DNA of 64,000 nucleotides from NCBI GenBank assembly GCA_017303355.1, contig JAFLCU010000003.1, positions 62,001-126,000 on the forward strand, in the 5' to 3' direction. Positions within the stretch are counted from its first letter, which is position 1, and every line of letters starts with the position of its first letter. Below the pieces are notes generated by a model. That model made no database searches. It was given only the letters and a program-made list of their open reading frames with translations, and was not told where the DNA came from. The position numbers and the translations under genes were made by a program. This DNA is from Caulobacterales bacterium. GTDB lineage: Bacteria > Pseudomonadota > Alphaproteobacteria > Caulobacterales > Aquidulcibacteraceae. Below are positions 16,705 through 25,701 of this stretch, in pieces.

Positions 16705-18015
16705 ATGCGTCTCAGGGCGCGATCCGCCCGGCCGCTCAGCGGCCAAGCACGCCCACCCGGCGACAAGTCGATTTCCCACCGGGCGCTGATTTTCGGCGCA
16801 CTGGCGACGGGGCGAACAGAGGTTGAAGGCCTTCTCGAAGCGGCCGACGTGCTCAACACGGCCGAGGCCGTACGCCAGTTTGGCGCGACCGCCGAACAGA
16901 TCGGGCCGGGCCATTGGGCTGTCACCGGCGCCGCCGGCTTCCGCCAGCCGAGCGAAACGATCGATTGCGGCAATTCCGGAACCGCGGTGCGCCTGCTGAT
17001 GGGCGCGGCCGCCGGCTATAAGCTGAGCGCCCGCTTCGATGGCGACCAATCGCTGCGCAAGCGGCCGATGAGCCGCGTGATCGCGCCGCTGACGCAAATG
17101 GGCGCCCGCTTCGACGCCGGCCCGCAGAGCCGCCTACCGCTGATCCTTCACGGCGGCCAGCTGCACGGAATCACCTATCGCTCGCCGGTCTCATCGGCGC
17201 AGGTGAAATCCGCCGTGCTGCTGGCGGGGCTCAACGCCGAGGGCGAGACCATCGTGATCGAGCCGGAACGCTCGCGCGACCACACCGAGCGCATGCTGGG
17301 CGTGTTCGGCGCCGATATCGACCAGGTCGAGATCGATGGCGCGCAGCATCCGCGCGTGCGGGCCAGCAAGCTCACGGCGTCGAACATCTACGTGCCGGCG
17401 GATCCTTCGTCGGCCGCCTTCCCGGTCGCGGCCGCGCTGATCGTCGGCAAGTCCGAGGTGCGCGTGAAGGACGTGCTGATCAACCCGCTGCGGCTCGGCC
17501 TGTATGAGACACTGCTCGAGATGGGGGCGAAGCTTTCGTTCGAAGAGAGCCGCGATCCCATCGGCGAACCAATCGCCGATCTCGTGGTGCGCGCCAGCAC
17601 GCTTCGGGGGGTGACGCCGCCGGCCAAGCGCGCGCCGTCAATGATCGATGAATTTCCCATTCTCTCCGTGCTCGCCGCCTTCGCCGAAGGCGAAACCCGC
17701 ATCGAAGGCGCCGCCGAATTGCGCGTGAAGGAAAGCGACCGGATCACGCTGATGGTGGATGGCCTGAAAGCCTGCGGCGTCGATGCCGAGGAATTGCCCG
17801 ACGGCCTTATTATACGTGGGCGCGGACCGAAGAGCGTCAAGGGGGGCGCGCAAATCCGCACCATGGGCGACCACCGCGTGGCGATGTCGTTCCTGGTGAT
17901 GGGCCTCGCCTCGAAAGAGCCGGTCGTGGTCGACGACGCCGATATGATCGGCACCTCGTTTCCCGATTTCACCGGCTTCATGACGGCACTCGGCGCTCAG
18001 ATCGAAACCGTGTGA
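16705..18015 (+). CDS. aroA: 3-phosphoshikimate 1-carboxyvinyltransferase (EPSP synthase)
   Basis: A 436-residue enzyme of the shikimate pathway that transfers enolpyruvyl from PEP to shikimate-3-phosphate in the cytoplasm. The PEP/S3P loop PPGDKSISHRALI is near the N-terminus, GNSGTAVRLLMG marks the PEP-binding loop, and RVKESDRI and GDHRVAMSF carry the conserved C-domain residues. The ATG at 16705 follows GAGGG by eight bases. The frame extends far upstream antisense to the FYDLN gene, but that part is not coding. The gene order FYDLN-aroA-(two regions)-cmk-rpsA is a widened version of the usual alphaproteobacterial aroA-cmk-rpsA order: about 6.7 kb has been inserted between aroA and cmk. 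Confidence 0.96.
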   Translation: MRLRARSARPLSGQARPPGDKSISHRALIFGALATGRTEVEGLLEAADVLNTAEAVRQFGATAEQIGPGHWAVTGAAGFRQPSETIDCGNSGTAVRLLMGAAAGYKLSARFDGDQSLRKRPMSRVIAPLTQMGARFDAGPQSRLPLILHGGQLHGITYRSPVSSAQVKSAVLLAGLNAEGETIVIEPERSRDHTERMLGVFGADIDQVEIDGAQHPRVRASKLTASNIYVPADPSSAAFPVAAALIVGKSEVRVKDVLINPLRLGLYETLLEMGAKLSFEESRDPIGEPIADLVVRASTLRGVTPPAKRAPSMIDEFPILSVLAAFAEGETRIEGAAELRVKESDRITLMVDGLKACGVDAEELPDGLIIRGRGPKSVKGGAQIRTMGDHRVAMSFLVMGLASKEPVVVDDADMIGTSFPDFTGFMTALGAQIETV

Positions 18016-18102
18016 GCGACGGTAAATCGTAATTCACCTTAAGAATGGGCCCCTCCCTTAACAACCGCCGACGTAGAACGGTCGAAAATAAGGTGGGCTT
18101 AG

Positions 18103-20394
18103 ATGCTGACTTCCCTGATGCGCTCGCTGGTCGCGGGCGCATGCGCTGTTTGCGTGGTCGGGACCGCGTGGGCGCAAGGCTCTGACGATTGGATCGTGCG
18201 CGGCGAGGCGCTCGCGCGACGCATCGAAGCCGGCAATCTGGTGATCACCGAGAATGTGCGCCGCGAGCGTGAAGAGCTGGCGGCGCGCGCGCGCGGCGAA
18301 GAACGGCTGATGCTGCTCTACGATCTCGCCGCCGACGATTATGTCGCGTCCGACGTGGAAGCCGCGCACGCCTCGCTCGCCGCCCTCGAACGCGAGGCGC
18401 GCGCGCAGTCAAGCGCCCGCTTTGCCGCCATGGCCAGTATGCTGCACGCCTACGCGCCGGCGCTCGACGGCGATTATGTCGCCGCGCGCCGCAATCTGGA
18501 ACAGGTGCTGGCCAACGTCTCCGATCCTTGGGTGCTGGCCGCGGGCGAGCGGCTGCACGCGTACGCCCTCACCGATCTCGGCCTCTTCGGCAATTCGCTT
18601 GAGGCGGCGCGCGCGGGCCTGCTGCACTTGCCGGACGCGCCGGAGACACGGGCGCTGCGCTCGGGGCTGCACGACGCGATGTCTTACAATGCGGTCCGCG
18701 TCGGCGATTATGAAACGGCGCTGACCCATCTGGAGCGCACGGTTGAGCTTGATACGCTGGCGCATCGCCCGATCGATGGATCGGTGATCGTCAACAACGT
18801 GGCCGGCATGTTCGCGCAAGCAGGCGCGCACGATGAAGCGCTCCGCCTGATCGCTATTCACGCACAGATCGCCCAGCGTAGCGGCCAGCCGAAAGACCTC
18901 TTCTTCACCAGCTTGCTGTGCGCGCGCGTGAACTTCCTGGCCGGGCGCTACGAAGACGCTTTGCGCTGCGCGGATACGGGTGCGGCGGTGCGCGGCGCGC
19001 CGGTTGAGTATGTGACGCGGCTCTTCGTTTATCGCGTTCATGCGCTCGCGCGCTTGGGCCGGGCCGAAGACGCGCGCGCGGCGATGATTCATGTGCGCAG
19101 GCTCGCCGCCGAACGCGGCGACCCGAGCTTGAACGAACGCCTCGACATGATCGAGCCGGAGGTGCTCAATTCCGAGGGTCGCTATCAAGAAGCCTTCGCC
19201 GCGTTGTTGCGCGCGCATGAGGCGGCCGAGACGCTCTCCTCCACCCGCTTCAATGACGGCGTGCGCGAATTGCGGGCCAATATGGAAAGCGAGATCGCGC
19301 AGGCCGAGCAACGCGCGCAGGAAGAATCGATCCGCGCCGAATTGCAGGCGCGCACGCTTGAGAAGATGACATTGGCGGCGTTGCTGGCGGGTGCGTGCCT
19401 GATCGGACTTGGGCTGATCGCGCTGCTGATCTACCGCTCGCGCCGCGAGATGCTGCAGGCCGTTGGCCGCGCCGAGGAAATTCTCGCCCAACGCGGCGGC
19501 GACGCCTATGCCGCGGCCAACGACGCCGCCAAGCGCATGGGTCCGACGCAACGTCTGCGCAACATGCTCGACGAGATCGAGCGCCGCGACATCGAACTGA
19601 AGCGCGCGTTCCAGGATCTCGATCAAGCCCGCCTCTCGGCCGAAGAAGCCAACGTGGCCAAGTCGCAATTCCTGGCGACGATGAGCCATGAGCTGCGCAC
19701 GCCGCTCAACGCGATCATCGGCTATGGCGAAATGCTGATCGAAAACGCCGAGGAGCGCGGCGACCAATCCGATCTCGACGATCTGCGCCGCATCCATGCC
19801 GCGGCGCATCGCCTGCTTTCCATGATCAACGACATTCTCGATCTTTCGAAGATCGAGGCGGGCGGGCTCACTTGCGCCGCGGACGCCGTCGATCTGCAAG
19901 CTTTGATCGCCGAAGCCGTGGGCACGGTGACGCCCGCGGCGCGCGCCAATGGCAACACGATCAATGTCGATCTCTCCGAACAGCTTGGCACGGCCGAGAC
20001 CGACGGCTTCAAGCTCAGCCAGTGCTTACTGAACCTGCTGGCGAACGCCGCGAAGTTCACCAAGGACGGCCAAGTGAAACTGCGCGCGCGTCGCGAAGAA
20101 GAAGCCGGCGTGTCGTGGCTTGTGTTCGATGTGATCGACACCGGCATCGGCATTCCGCCGGAAACGCAAGCGCGCCTCTTCCAACCGTTCGTGCAAGCCG
20201 ACGCCTCGACCACGCGCGCCTATGGCGGCACCGGTCTGGGGCTCGCGATCACGCGCCGCCTGGCGCGAATGATGGGCGGCGACGTCACGGTGAAAAGCGC
20301 GCCCGGCCAAGGCTCGGCGTTCACGCTGCGCCTGCCGGCGAAGCTGCAACCAAGCGCCGCCAACGACCGCGACGCCTCCCGCGCCGCGGCCTAA
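18103..20394 (+). CDS. Sensor histidine kinase with exported TPR-like sensor domain
   Basis: A 763-residue kinase. A signal/anchor segment (residues 1-25, ending AWAQ) precedes ~380 residues of helical TPR-like repeats ([30 protein letters not shown]) and a coiled coil. A transmembrane helix follows at 422-446, then HisKA with phospho-accepting His529 in [12 protein letters not shown]. The HATPase domain has its N box NLLANAAKF and the G boxes DTGIGIPPE and GGTGLGLAI. No HAMP and no receiver domain are present, so the partner response regulator is elsewhere. The predicted topology puts the TPR domain in the periplasm. The signal it senses is unknown. It stands alone between aroA and a repeat cluster. 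Confidence 0.87.
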   Translation: MLTSLMRSLVAGACAVCVVGTAWAQGSDDWIVRGEALARRIEAGNLVITENVRREREELAARARGEERLMLLYDLAADDYVASDVEAAHASLAALEREARAQSSARFAAMASMLHAYAPALDGDYVAARRNLEQVLANVSDPWVLAAGERLHAYALTDLGLFGNSLEAARAGLLHLPDAPETRALRSGLHDAMSYNAVRVGDYETALTHLERTVELDTLAHRPIDGSVIVNNVAGMFAQAGAHDEALRLIAIHAQIAQRSGQPKDLFFTSLLCARVNFLAGRYEDALRCADTGAAVRGAPVEYVTRLFVYRVHALARLGRAEDARAAMIHVRRLAAERGDPSLNERLDMIEPEVLNSEGRYQEAFAALLRAHEAAETLSSTRFNDGVRELRANMESEIAQAEQRAQEESIRAELQARTLEKMTLAALLAGACLIGLGLIALLIYRSRREMLQAVGRAEEILAQRGGDAYAAANDAAKRMGPTQRLRNMLDEIERRDIELKRAFQDLDQARLSAEEANVAKSQFLATMSHELRTPLNAIIGYGEMLIENAEERGDQSDLDDLRRIHAAAHRLLSMINDILDLSKIEAGGLTCAADAVDLQALIAEAVGTVTPAARANGNTINVDLSEQLGTAETDGFKLSQCLLNLLANAAKFTKDGQVKLRARREEEAGVSWLVFDVIDTGIGIPPETQARLFQPFVQADASTTRAYGGTGLGLAITRRLARMMGGDVTVKSAPGQGSAFTLRLPAKLQPSAANDRDASRAAA

Positions 20395-20458
20395 ACCGCG
20401 CCCTTCGGCAAGCTCACGCCGCCTGGCGCGCTCCCCCTCTCCCTTGCGGAGAGGCGCT

Positions 20459-20540
20459 CTTGGACCGCCGGCGCCGCGCCGGCGGTTCGGTGTTTCAACT
20501 GGCGCAGGCGGGAGCCCAAGCACCGCGCCGGCGGTCCAAG
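20459..20540. repeat. Palindromic repeat, family 1 (GGACCGCCGGCG type)
   Basis: A perfect 16-base inverted repeat (20459-20474 and 20525-20540; CTTGGACCGCCGGCGC and complement) is separated by 50 bases. The left arm forms its own 9-base stem with the next bases. Other copies of the same family lie at 22985-23120 and 63656-63751. It follows the histidine-kinase gene, so it may also act as a transcription stop. Confidence 0.8.
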
Positions 20541-20577
20541 AAGGATTGCGCCCGACGCGTTTGGCCGTTGATCGTGG

Positions 20578-20637
20578 GGAGCGCGGCGCTCCGCGCCGCA
20601 TGCGCGGCGGAGCCGCGCGCTCCAACCTGTAAACAGG
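20578..20637. repeat. Palindromic repeat, family 2 (GGAGCGCGGCGCTCC type)
   Basis: A 60-base unit beginning GGAGCGCGGCGCTCCGCGCC and ending CGCGCTCCAACCTG followed by TAAACAGG. It is nearly identical to 21553-21613 and related to the core of 23030-23075. It is highly self-complementary, with the small palindrome CCTGTAAACAGG at its end. Confidence 0.8.
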
Positions 20638-20701
20638 CAGCACTTTTGGCCGCTGCTTGCTTCTGCAAGAGCGGTTGAAGACGTTCGGCGCTGTGGTGAT
20701 G

Positions 20702-21385
20702 TCAGCTCGTATCGGGCAGAGTCGCCACGGGGTGCAGCAGATTGCGCGCGGCGTTGTAGGAGCCGTGCGCGGCTTTGGCGCAAAGATCCGGCGGCACGTG
20801 CGGTGAATCCCAGGGGCGGCCGAGCGCGAGTTTTACGGCCAGACGCGGGAAGCGTTTGAGTTGGCGCAGGATGGCGCGGCGCGGCTGTTTCAGGAGATGC
20901 TGCAGCGCCAGGATTCTGCGCGCGTAGCGTTTGTGCGGCGGCGTCGGTTCGCGCCGGCTTTTGAGGCGGGCGATCAGCGACGAACGATACTGCGCGCGGC
21001 GGATTTCGGCGACGCTGGTGGGCACGCCGAGCAAAGTGATGCGCGCTGGGTGTTGCTTGGGTTTGGGCCAGAGCTTGAACGGATAGGTGCGCTTGCGCTC
21101 TCTGGGTTCGGCTGGCGCTGGCGGCTCCTTCTTCTTCGCGAACGGATCGCGCTTCTTCGGCGGCATCAAGGTGAGGCGATCGACTTCCATCACCAACACT
21201 TTGCGCACGAAGCTTTCGAGGGCTGCGATCCAATGTTGCAGACGCGGGATCTGGCTCTTGCACAGGCCCAACGCGGCGATGTCGGCGGCCGTGCCCATGA
21301 CGAAGCACATGCGCACGAACATGGCGCGCGCGGCGCGCCAGAGTTCGGCGGTGGGGTCGATGCAGGCGGCGGGGGTTACAATCAT
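20702..21385 (-). CDS. Conserved-looking hypothetical protein
   Basis: A 227-residue protein I do not recognise. The N-terminal third is a helical, cysteine-containing segment (AELWRAARAMFVRMCFVMG). The middle is rich in Lys, Arg and Pro (MPPKKRDPFAKKKEPPAP). The C-terminal half is basic and helical with several LxRLK/LKRF repeats. There is no signal peptide or transmembrane segment. The gene has its own codon-use pattern consistent with its neighbours and no overlapping alternative. A family-2 repeat lies on each side. The start at 21385 lacks a clear ribosome-binding site; an internal ATG such as that before FVRMCF is possible. Function unknown. Confidence 0.6.
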   Translation of the reverse strand: MIVTPAACIDPTAELWRAARAMFVRMCFVMGTAADIAALGLCKSQIPRLQHWIAALESFVRKVLVMEVDRLTLMPPKKRDPFAKKKEPPAPAEPRERKRTYPFKLWPKPKQHPARITLLGVPTSVAEIRRAQYRSSLIARLKSRREPTPPHKRYARRILALQHLLKQPRRAILRQLKRFPRLAVKLALGRPWDSPHVPPDLCAKAAHGSYNAARNLLHPVATLPDTS

Positions 21386-21552
21386 CCGCGCATTCTACGC
21401 GCGTTTTGGCGGGGGCGGATAAGATTGAGTTTATCCATGCGCGTGCGGCGCGATTTGCGTTGATGTGCTTGGGATTTTGACGCGCGAGCGCGCGCTCTAT
21501 CCCTGGATACAGGGTCCCCTCTCGGCGGCGCTGGCGCTCATGTCACAAAGCA

Positions 21553-21613
21553 GGAGCGCGGCGCTCCGCGCCGCATGCGCCGCGGGAGCGGCGCGCTCCA
21601 ACCTGCAAACAGG
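21553..21613. repeat. Palindromic repeat, family 2
   Basis: A 61-base unit, nearly identical and in the same orientation as 20578-20637. It differs mainly around the central CGCCGCGGGAGCGG and ends CCTGCAAACAGG. It lies between the hypothetical gene and the convergent end of the symporter gene region. Confidence 0.8.
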
Positions 21614-21646
21614 ACTGCGTGTTATAGCGCGCTAGCGGGACGCCCC

Positions 21647-22897
21647 TCATGCGCTCTCGCCTTCGCGCGCTTGCTTGCGGGCGAGGATGCTGGTGGCGGC
21701 GAGGTCGCCGGTGACGTTGCCGAGGGTGCGGAAGATGTCGGGGATGATTTCGACGGCGATGAGGATGCCGAGCAATTCGGTCGGGACGCCAAGCGCCAGG
21801 CAGATCGGCGCGATCGAGGCGATGAACGAGACCTGGCCCGGCAGGCCGACGGCGGCGATCGACACCGCGTACGCGACGACAAGCCCCGCGCCCATCTGCA
21901 TCAAACTGGGCTCAAGCCCGTAGAGATGCGCGACGAAATAGCAGACGCCGAGATTGGCGACCGGGCTGGTGAAACGAAACACGGCGACCGCCAAGGGCAG
22001 CGTGACGTCGGCGATGCGCGCGGGAATGCGCATGCCGCCGAGTGCGGCGTCCAGCATCGCCGGTAAGGACGCGAGCGAAGATTGGGTTGAAGCGGCGATC
22101 GCCCACACCGGCGCGGCGGCGGCCGTGAAACGGCCAATCGGCTGGCGGCCCCAAATGATGGCGAGCACCCAGGCGATGACGGTGATGCCGAGCGTGACGC
22201 CCGAGACGACCACCACATATTGCGCAATGATTCCGGCGGCGGCGAAACCCGCGCGCAGGCCAACGCCCGTCGCCAAGGCGAACACGCCGATAGGCCCCGC
22301 GAGCAACACCCATTTGACGATCACGATCATGGCTTCCGACACGGCGCGGAAGAAATGGACGATCTGATCACGAAGTGCTGCCTGCAATTGCGCGGCGGCG
22401 AAGCCGAAGAACACGGCGAACACGACCAATTGCAAAATCGCGTCGCTCGCGGCCGCGCTCACCGGGTTCGCCGGCGCAAGGCCCTGCAACCACGACACGA
22501 AGGTCGGCGGTTCCGCGATGGTGACGGCGTTTCCGCCGACGCTGGCGATGAAGGCGTCGGCCGCGGCGCGATCGACGGGCCAAAGATTGAGCCAGCCGAT
22601 AGTGGCGGCGGTGCTGTAGGCGCCGGCGCAGAATATCAGGAACGTGAACAGCAGCACCGCGCGCAGCACGAGCCCGCCGGTTTTCGCCGTATCGGCCACC
22701 GAGGCGATGCCGACAACAAGCAACGAGACGACCAGCGGCACGACCGTCATGCGCAAGGCGTTCAGCCAAAGCCCGCCGAAGGCTTCCAGCACTTCGACGG
22801 CGGCGATGGCGTTGGCGTCGCCGCTGGATTGCGCCAGCTCGCCCACGAAGATGCCGGCGATGAGGCCCGCGAGCACCAACAAGCTGATCGTCTTCAT
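21647..22897 (-). CDS. Dicarboxylate/amino acid:cation symporter (DAACS family)
   Basis: A 416-residue inner-membrane protein with about eight hydrophobic helices and two re-entrant regions. The serine-rich hairpin ASTQSSLASLP corresponds to the first re-entrant loop of GltPh-type carriers, and RMTVVPLVVSLL fits TM2. The usual NMDGT motif is replaced by FTSPVANLGVCYF, so substrate choice may differ from glutamate/aspartate. The ATG at 22897 follows GGGGGCGC; the longer frame upstream runs through a repeat and is rejected. It stands alone, flanked by repeats on both sides. The family is clear, the substrate is not. Confidence 0.85.
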   Translation of the reverse strand: MKTISLLVLAGLIAGIFVGELAQSSGDANAIAAVEVLEAFGGLWLNALRMTVVPLVVSLLVVGIASVADTAKTGGLVLRAVLLFTFLIFCAGAYSTAATIGWLNLWPVDRAAADAFIASVGGNAVTIAEPPTFVSWLQGLAPANPVSAAASDAILQLVVFAVFFGFAAAQLQAALRDQIVHFFRAVSEAMIVIVKWVLLAGPIGVFALATGVGLRAGFAAAGIIAQYVVVVSGVTLGITVIAWVLAIIWGRQPIGRFTAAAAPVWAIAASTQSSLASLPAMLDAALGGMRIPARIADVTLPLAVAVFRFTSPVANLGVCYFVAHLYGLEPSLMQMGAGLVVAYAVSIAAVGLPGQVSFIASIAPICLALGVPTELLGILIAVEIIPDIFRTLGNVTGDLAATSILARKQAREGESA

Positions 22898-22984
22898 TGC
22901 GCCCCCGGCCGATATGAGGTGGCGTGGTAACCCAACCCCGCGCGTGGCGCTAACGCATTTTCCTGACGCGCGACCGGCTTCACT

Positions 22985-23120
22985 ATGGACCGCCGGGGCC
23001 CTCGCCGGCTTGCACACGCCATGAAGATTGGAGCGCGCGGCTCCGCCGCGCTTGCGTCGCGGAGCGACGCGCTCCCTTCTTCAAGCAACGCGCAGGCCAG
23101 CGAGGGCGCCGGCGGTCCAT
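22985..23120. repeat. Composite repeat: family-1 inverted arms around a family-2 core
   Basis: The 29-base arms 22985-23013 and 23092-23120 (ATGGACCGCCGG and so on) are inverted copies with three mismatches. Between them lies a family-2-like unit (about 23030-23075, GGAGCGCGCGGCTCCGCC to GACGCGCTCCC). Two repeat families are thus nested at one site, between the symporter start and the monooxygenase stop. Confidence 0.8.
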
Positions 23121-23127
23121 ATTATTG

Positions 23128-24627
23128 CTACGCGATTTCGGCTGCGCGCGCGGGCGCTTCGGCGCCTGCCGGCGCGGGCTTGCGCTTGAATTCGAGCGCG
23201 CCGTCTTCCAGCACGCCATAGCGCAGATCCATCATGTCATGGACATAGGATTGGTTCTGCTTCCAAGGCGCTTGCGTGGTTTGCTTGGGCAAGAGGTGCT
23301 TGGCACGCTGAAAATAGCCGGACGAGAAATCGACGAACGGTTTCTCGTGCACGTCTTCGAGGTCCATGCGCGGCGTGGCCTGGTCGAGATTGTAGTCGTG
23401 GAGATAATTGATCAGGCGGCAGGCGTATTCGCTGATCAGGTCAGCGCGCAGCGTCCATGAAGCGTTGGTGTAGCCGAACACGGAAACGAGGTTCGGCACG
23501 TCGGAGAACATCGCGCCTTTGTAGGCGTAGGTCTTGCCGGTATCGACCTTCTCGCCATCGACGACGAGTTCCGTGCCGCCCATCATTTGCAGATTGAGGC
23601 CCGTGGCGGTGACGATGATGTCGGCTTCGAGCTCCTGGCCGGATTTGAGCTTGAGGCCCTTCTCGGTGAAGCGCTCGATCTGATCGGTGACGACGGAGGC
23701 TTTGCCGCGCTTGATCGCCTCGAACATGTCGTTGTCCGGGACAAGGCAGAGACGCTCCTCCCAGGGATTATAGCGCGGCGTGAAATGCGTATCGATGTCG
23801 TACTCAGGGCCGAGCTGCTCGCGGATCAGCCCGAGCAAACGCTCTTTCGTCTTCGCCGGCCGCGCACGGGCGAGGCGGAAGAAGAGCTGCTGGAAGAGCA
23901 CTTTGCGGAAGCGCGTGATGTCGTAGGCGAGGCCAGCCGGCAGCACGCCGCGCAGCCAATTGGCGGCGGCATCCTCGGCCGGTTGCGAGACCATGTACGT
24001 GGGCGAGCGCTGCAGCATGGTGACGTGGCCGGCTTTGTCGGTCATCGACGGCACCAGCGTGACGGCGGTGGCGCCTGAGCCGATCACGACGACACGCTTG
24101 CCGGCATAATCGAGATTTTCCGGCCAATGCTGCGGATGGATGATCTGGCCTTTGAAATCGGCGACGCCCTCGAAATTCGGCGTGTAGCCTTCGTCGTAGC
24201 GATAATAGCCGGCGCACATCATCACGAACTTGGCCTTGATGGTTTTGGGCGCGCCGCCGGCTTCGGCCTCGATCGTCCAGAGCGCTTCGTCGCTCGACCA
24301 ACTGGCGCGCTTGACCTGATGGCCGAAGCGGATGTGGCGGTCGATGCCGTAATCGCGCGCGGTCTCGTTCACGTATTTGCGGATCGAGGGGCCGTCGGCG
24401 ATGGCCTTCTGCTCGGTCCATGGTTTGAAGGCGTAGCCCAAAGTGTACATATCGCTGTCGGAGCGGATGCCGGGATAGCGGAAGAGGTCCCAGGTGCCGC
24501 CGATGGCGTCGCGGCCTTCGAGGATGACGTAGCTCTTGCCGGGGCTGTTCTTCTGCAGGTGGTAGGCCGCGCCAATACCGCTGAGCCCCGCGCCCACGAT
24601 GAGGACGTCAAAATGTTCGCTGGCCAT
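23128..24627 (-). CDS. Flavin-containing monooxygenase, type I Baeyer-Villiger class
   Basis: A 499-residue FAD/NADPH enzyme. The FAD-binding Rossmann motif VGAGLSGIGA is at residues 10-19. The fingerprint FKGQIIHPQHWP matches the Baeyer-Villiger pattern FxGxxxHxxxW[PD]. The second dinucleotide motif VIGSGATAVT follows. The ATG at 24627 follows AGGGAG. Such enzymes insert oxygen next to a ketone to give an ester, or oxidise sulfur/nitrogen (EthA-like). The gene is divergent from cmk (86 bases) and has no metabolic neighbour that points to a substrate. Family call firm, substrate unknown. Confidence 0.9.
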   Translation of the reverse strand: MASEHFDVLIVGAGLSGIGAAYHLQKNSPGKSYVILEGRDAIGGTWDLFRYPGIRSDSDMYTLGYAFKPWTEQKAIADGPSIRKYVNETARDYGIDRHIRFGHQVKRASWSSDEALWTIEAEAGGAPKTIKAKFVMMCAGYYRYDEGYTPNFEGVADFKGQIIHPQHWPENLDYAGKRVVVIGSGATAVTLVPSMTDKAGHVTMLQRSPTYMVSQPAEDAAANWLRGVLPAGLAYDITRFRKVLFQQLFFRLARARPAKTKERLLGLIREQLGPEYDIDTHFTPRYNPWEERLCLVPDNDMFEAIKRGKASVVTDQIERFTEKGLKLKSGQELEADIIVTATGLNLQMMGGTELVVDGEKVDTGKTYAYKGAMFSDVPNLVSVFGYTNASWTLRADLISEYACRLINYLHDYNLDQATPRMDLEDVHEKPFVDFSSGYFQRAKHLLPKQTTQAPWKQNQSYVHDMMDLRYGVLEDGALEFKRKPAPAGAEAPARAAEIA

Positions 24628-24713
24628 GCGGCTCTCCCTATATGTTTTGCCAAGCATTAAATCGTGACGCGGCGTCACTCGCAAGTTTGACGCGCGTCAG
24701 CTAAGCAGCGCGC

Positions 24714-25340
24714 ATGATCATCGCCGTCGATGGACCCACTGCTTCGGGCAAAGGCACGGTCGCCAAGCATTTGGCGACGCGTTACGGGCTGAAGCTTCTG
24801 GATACCGGCACGCTCTACCGCGCCGTGGGCCTGGCAGTGCTCGATGCTGGCGGCGATCCCGCGGACGAGGCGGCGGCGCTGGCGGCGGCGCGGGCGCTCG
24901 ATCTCGACGCCATCGATCAGGATCGCATCCGCTCAAGCGCGGCGGGCACGGCGGCTTCCAAGGTGGCGGCGCAGCCGGCCGTGCGCGCGGTGCTGCTGAA
25001 AGCTCAGCGCGATTTTGCCGCCAATCCCGCCGGCGCGGTGCTGGATGGGCGCGACATCGGCACTATCATTTGCCCGGACGCGGACGTGAAATTGTTCGTC
25101 ACCGCATCGCTCGAGGCGCGCACGGAGCGCCGGCTGAAGGAATTGCGGGGCCGCGGCGAGACCATCGATTTCGAGACGCTGAAAGCGCAAATCGAAGAAC
25201 GCGACGCCCGCGACATGGGCCGCGCCGACGCGCCGCTGCGCCAAGCGGCGGACGCGCATCTACTGGATACGACGGCGCTGAATGTCGAAGAGGCGACGGC
25301 GGCGGCGTTCCGGATCGTGGATGCGGCGCGGGAGGTTTGA
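24714..25340 (+). CDS. cmk: Cytidylate kinase
   Basis: A 208-residue nucleoside monophosphate kinase that phosphorylates CMP/dCMP with ATP. The P-loop VDGPTASGKGTVAK is at residues 5-18. LLDTGTLYRAVGL and VLDGRDIGTIICPDA carry the substrate-binding residues, and RDxxDMGRADAPL is the lid region. Length and position immediately before rpsA are standard for Alphaproteobacteria. No strong ribosome-binding site precedes the ATG. Confidence 0.95.
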   Translation: MIIAVDGPTASGKGTVAKHLATRYGLKLLDTGTLYRAVGLAVLDAGGDPADEAAALAAARALDLDAIDQDRIRSSAAGTAASKVAAQPAVRAVLLKAQRDFAANPAGAVLDGRDIGTIICPDADVKLFVTASLEARTERRLKELRGRGETIDFETLKAQIEERDARDMGRADAPLRQAADAHLLDTTALNVEEATAAAFRIVDAAREV

Positions 25341-25498
25341 CGCGCTTTGTCCCCTCTCTGGGCGCCGGCGCTTGCAGTTCGAAACCGCGCCATCCGGGCT
25401 GGACGCTTCGCCCCTACTTGCTGCCCGCCCCCCCGGCGACTATAGAGCCCGCACGACCCAGGGCCTGACGGCCCTCGGGCCGTTTGGCGTTGCGTCCT

Positions 25499-25609
25499 CA
25501 CCCGCTTGCGGGGGAGGTGCTGAGCGAAGCGAAGCGGAGGGGGTAAGTCCCCCGCCAGTCAGCCCCCTCAGTCAGCTGCGCTGACAGCTCCCTCGTAAAC
25601 GGGGGAGCA
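25499..25609. repeat. Palindromic repeat, family 4 (CCCGCTTGCGGGGGAG / CCCTCGTAAACGGGGGAG)
   Basis: Composite palindromic unit of ~110 bases. It starts with the hairpin CCCGCTTGCGGG, continues with GAGCGAAGCGA and AGTCAGCTGCGCTGACA, and ends with CTCGTAAACGGGGGAG. The same unit occurs inverted at 32686-32810 between trpB and trpA. It fills most of the cmk-rpsA gap upstream of the rpsA leader. Confidence 0.85.
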
Positions 25610-25626
25610 AAAATCGAGACTAAGGA

Positions 25627-25678
25627 CGGCCGCATGGTGCGGCCGAGACCGCCGGAGCCAACCGGTCGGCCCTTTTTT
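25627..25678 (+). promoter_or_regulatory. rpsA leader with mutually exclusive hairpins and T6 tract (attenuator-like)
   Basis: Hairpin A pairs 25627-25634 with 25638-25645 (8 base pairs, TGG loop). Hairpin B pairs GGCC+GACCG (25641-25644, 25647-25651) with CGGTC+GGCC (25663-25671) and is followed by TTTTTT (25673-25678). They share bases 25641-25645 and cannot form together. Hairpin B with its T6 run looks like an intrinsic terminator only 23 bases before the rpsA start. This is either attenuation of rpsA or a terminator for cmk with an rpsA promoter overlapping it. Confidence 0.6.
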
Positions 25679-25701
25679 GATTGATCGGAGTACATAGACG
25701 T

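Noticed and set aside
18040..18066. TTAA half-sites before the TPR histidine kinase as a CtrA box
   Set aside because: The half-sites are about 15 bases apart and do not match TTAA-N7-TTAA.
20461..23120. Clustered repeats as a CRISPR array
   Set aside because: The units are palindromes of different families with irregular distances, and there are no regular short direct repeats with unique spacers or cas genes.
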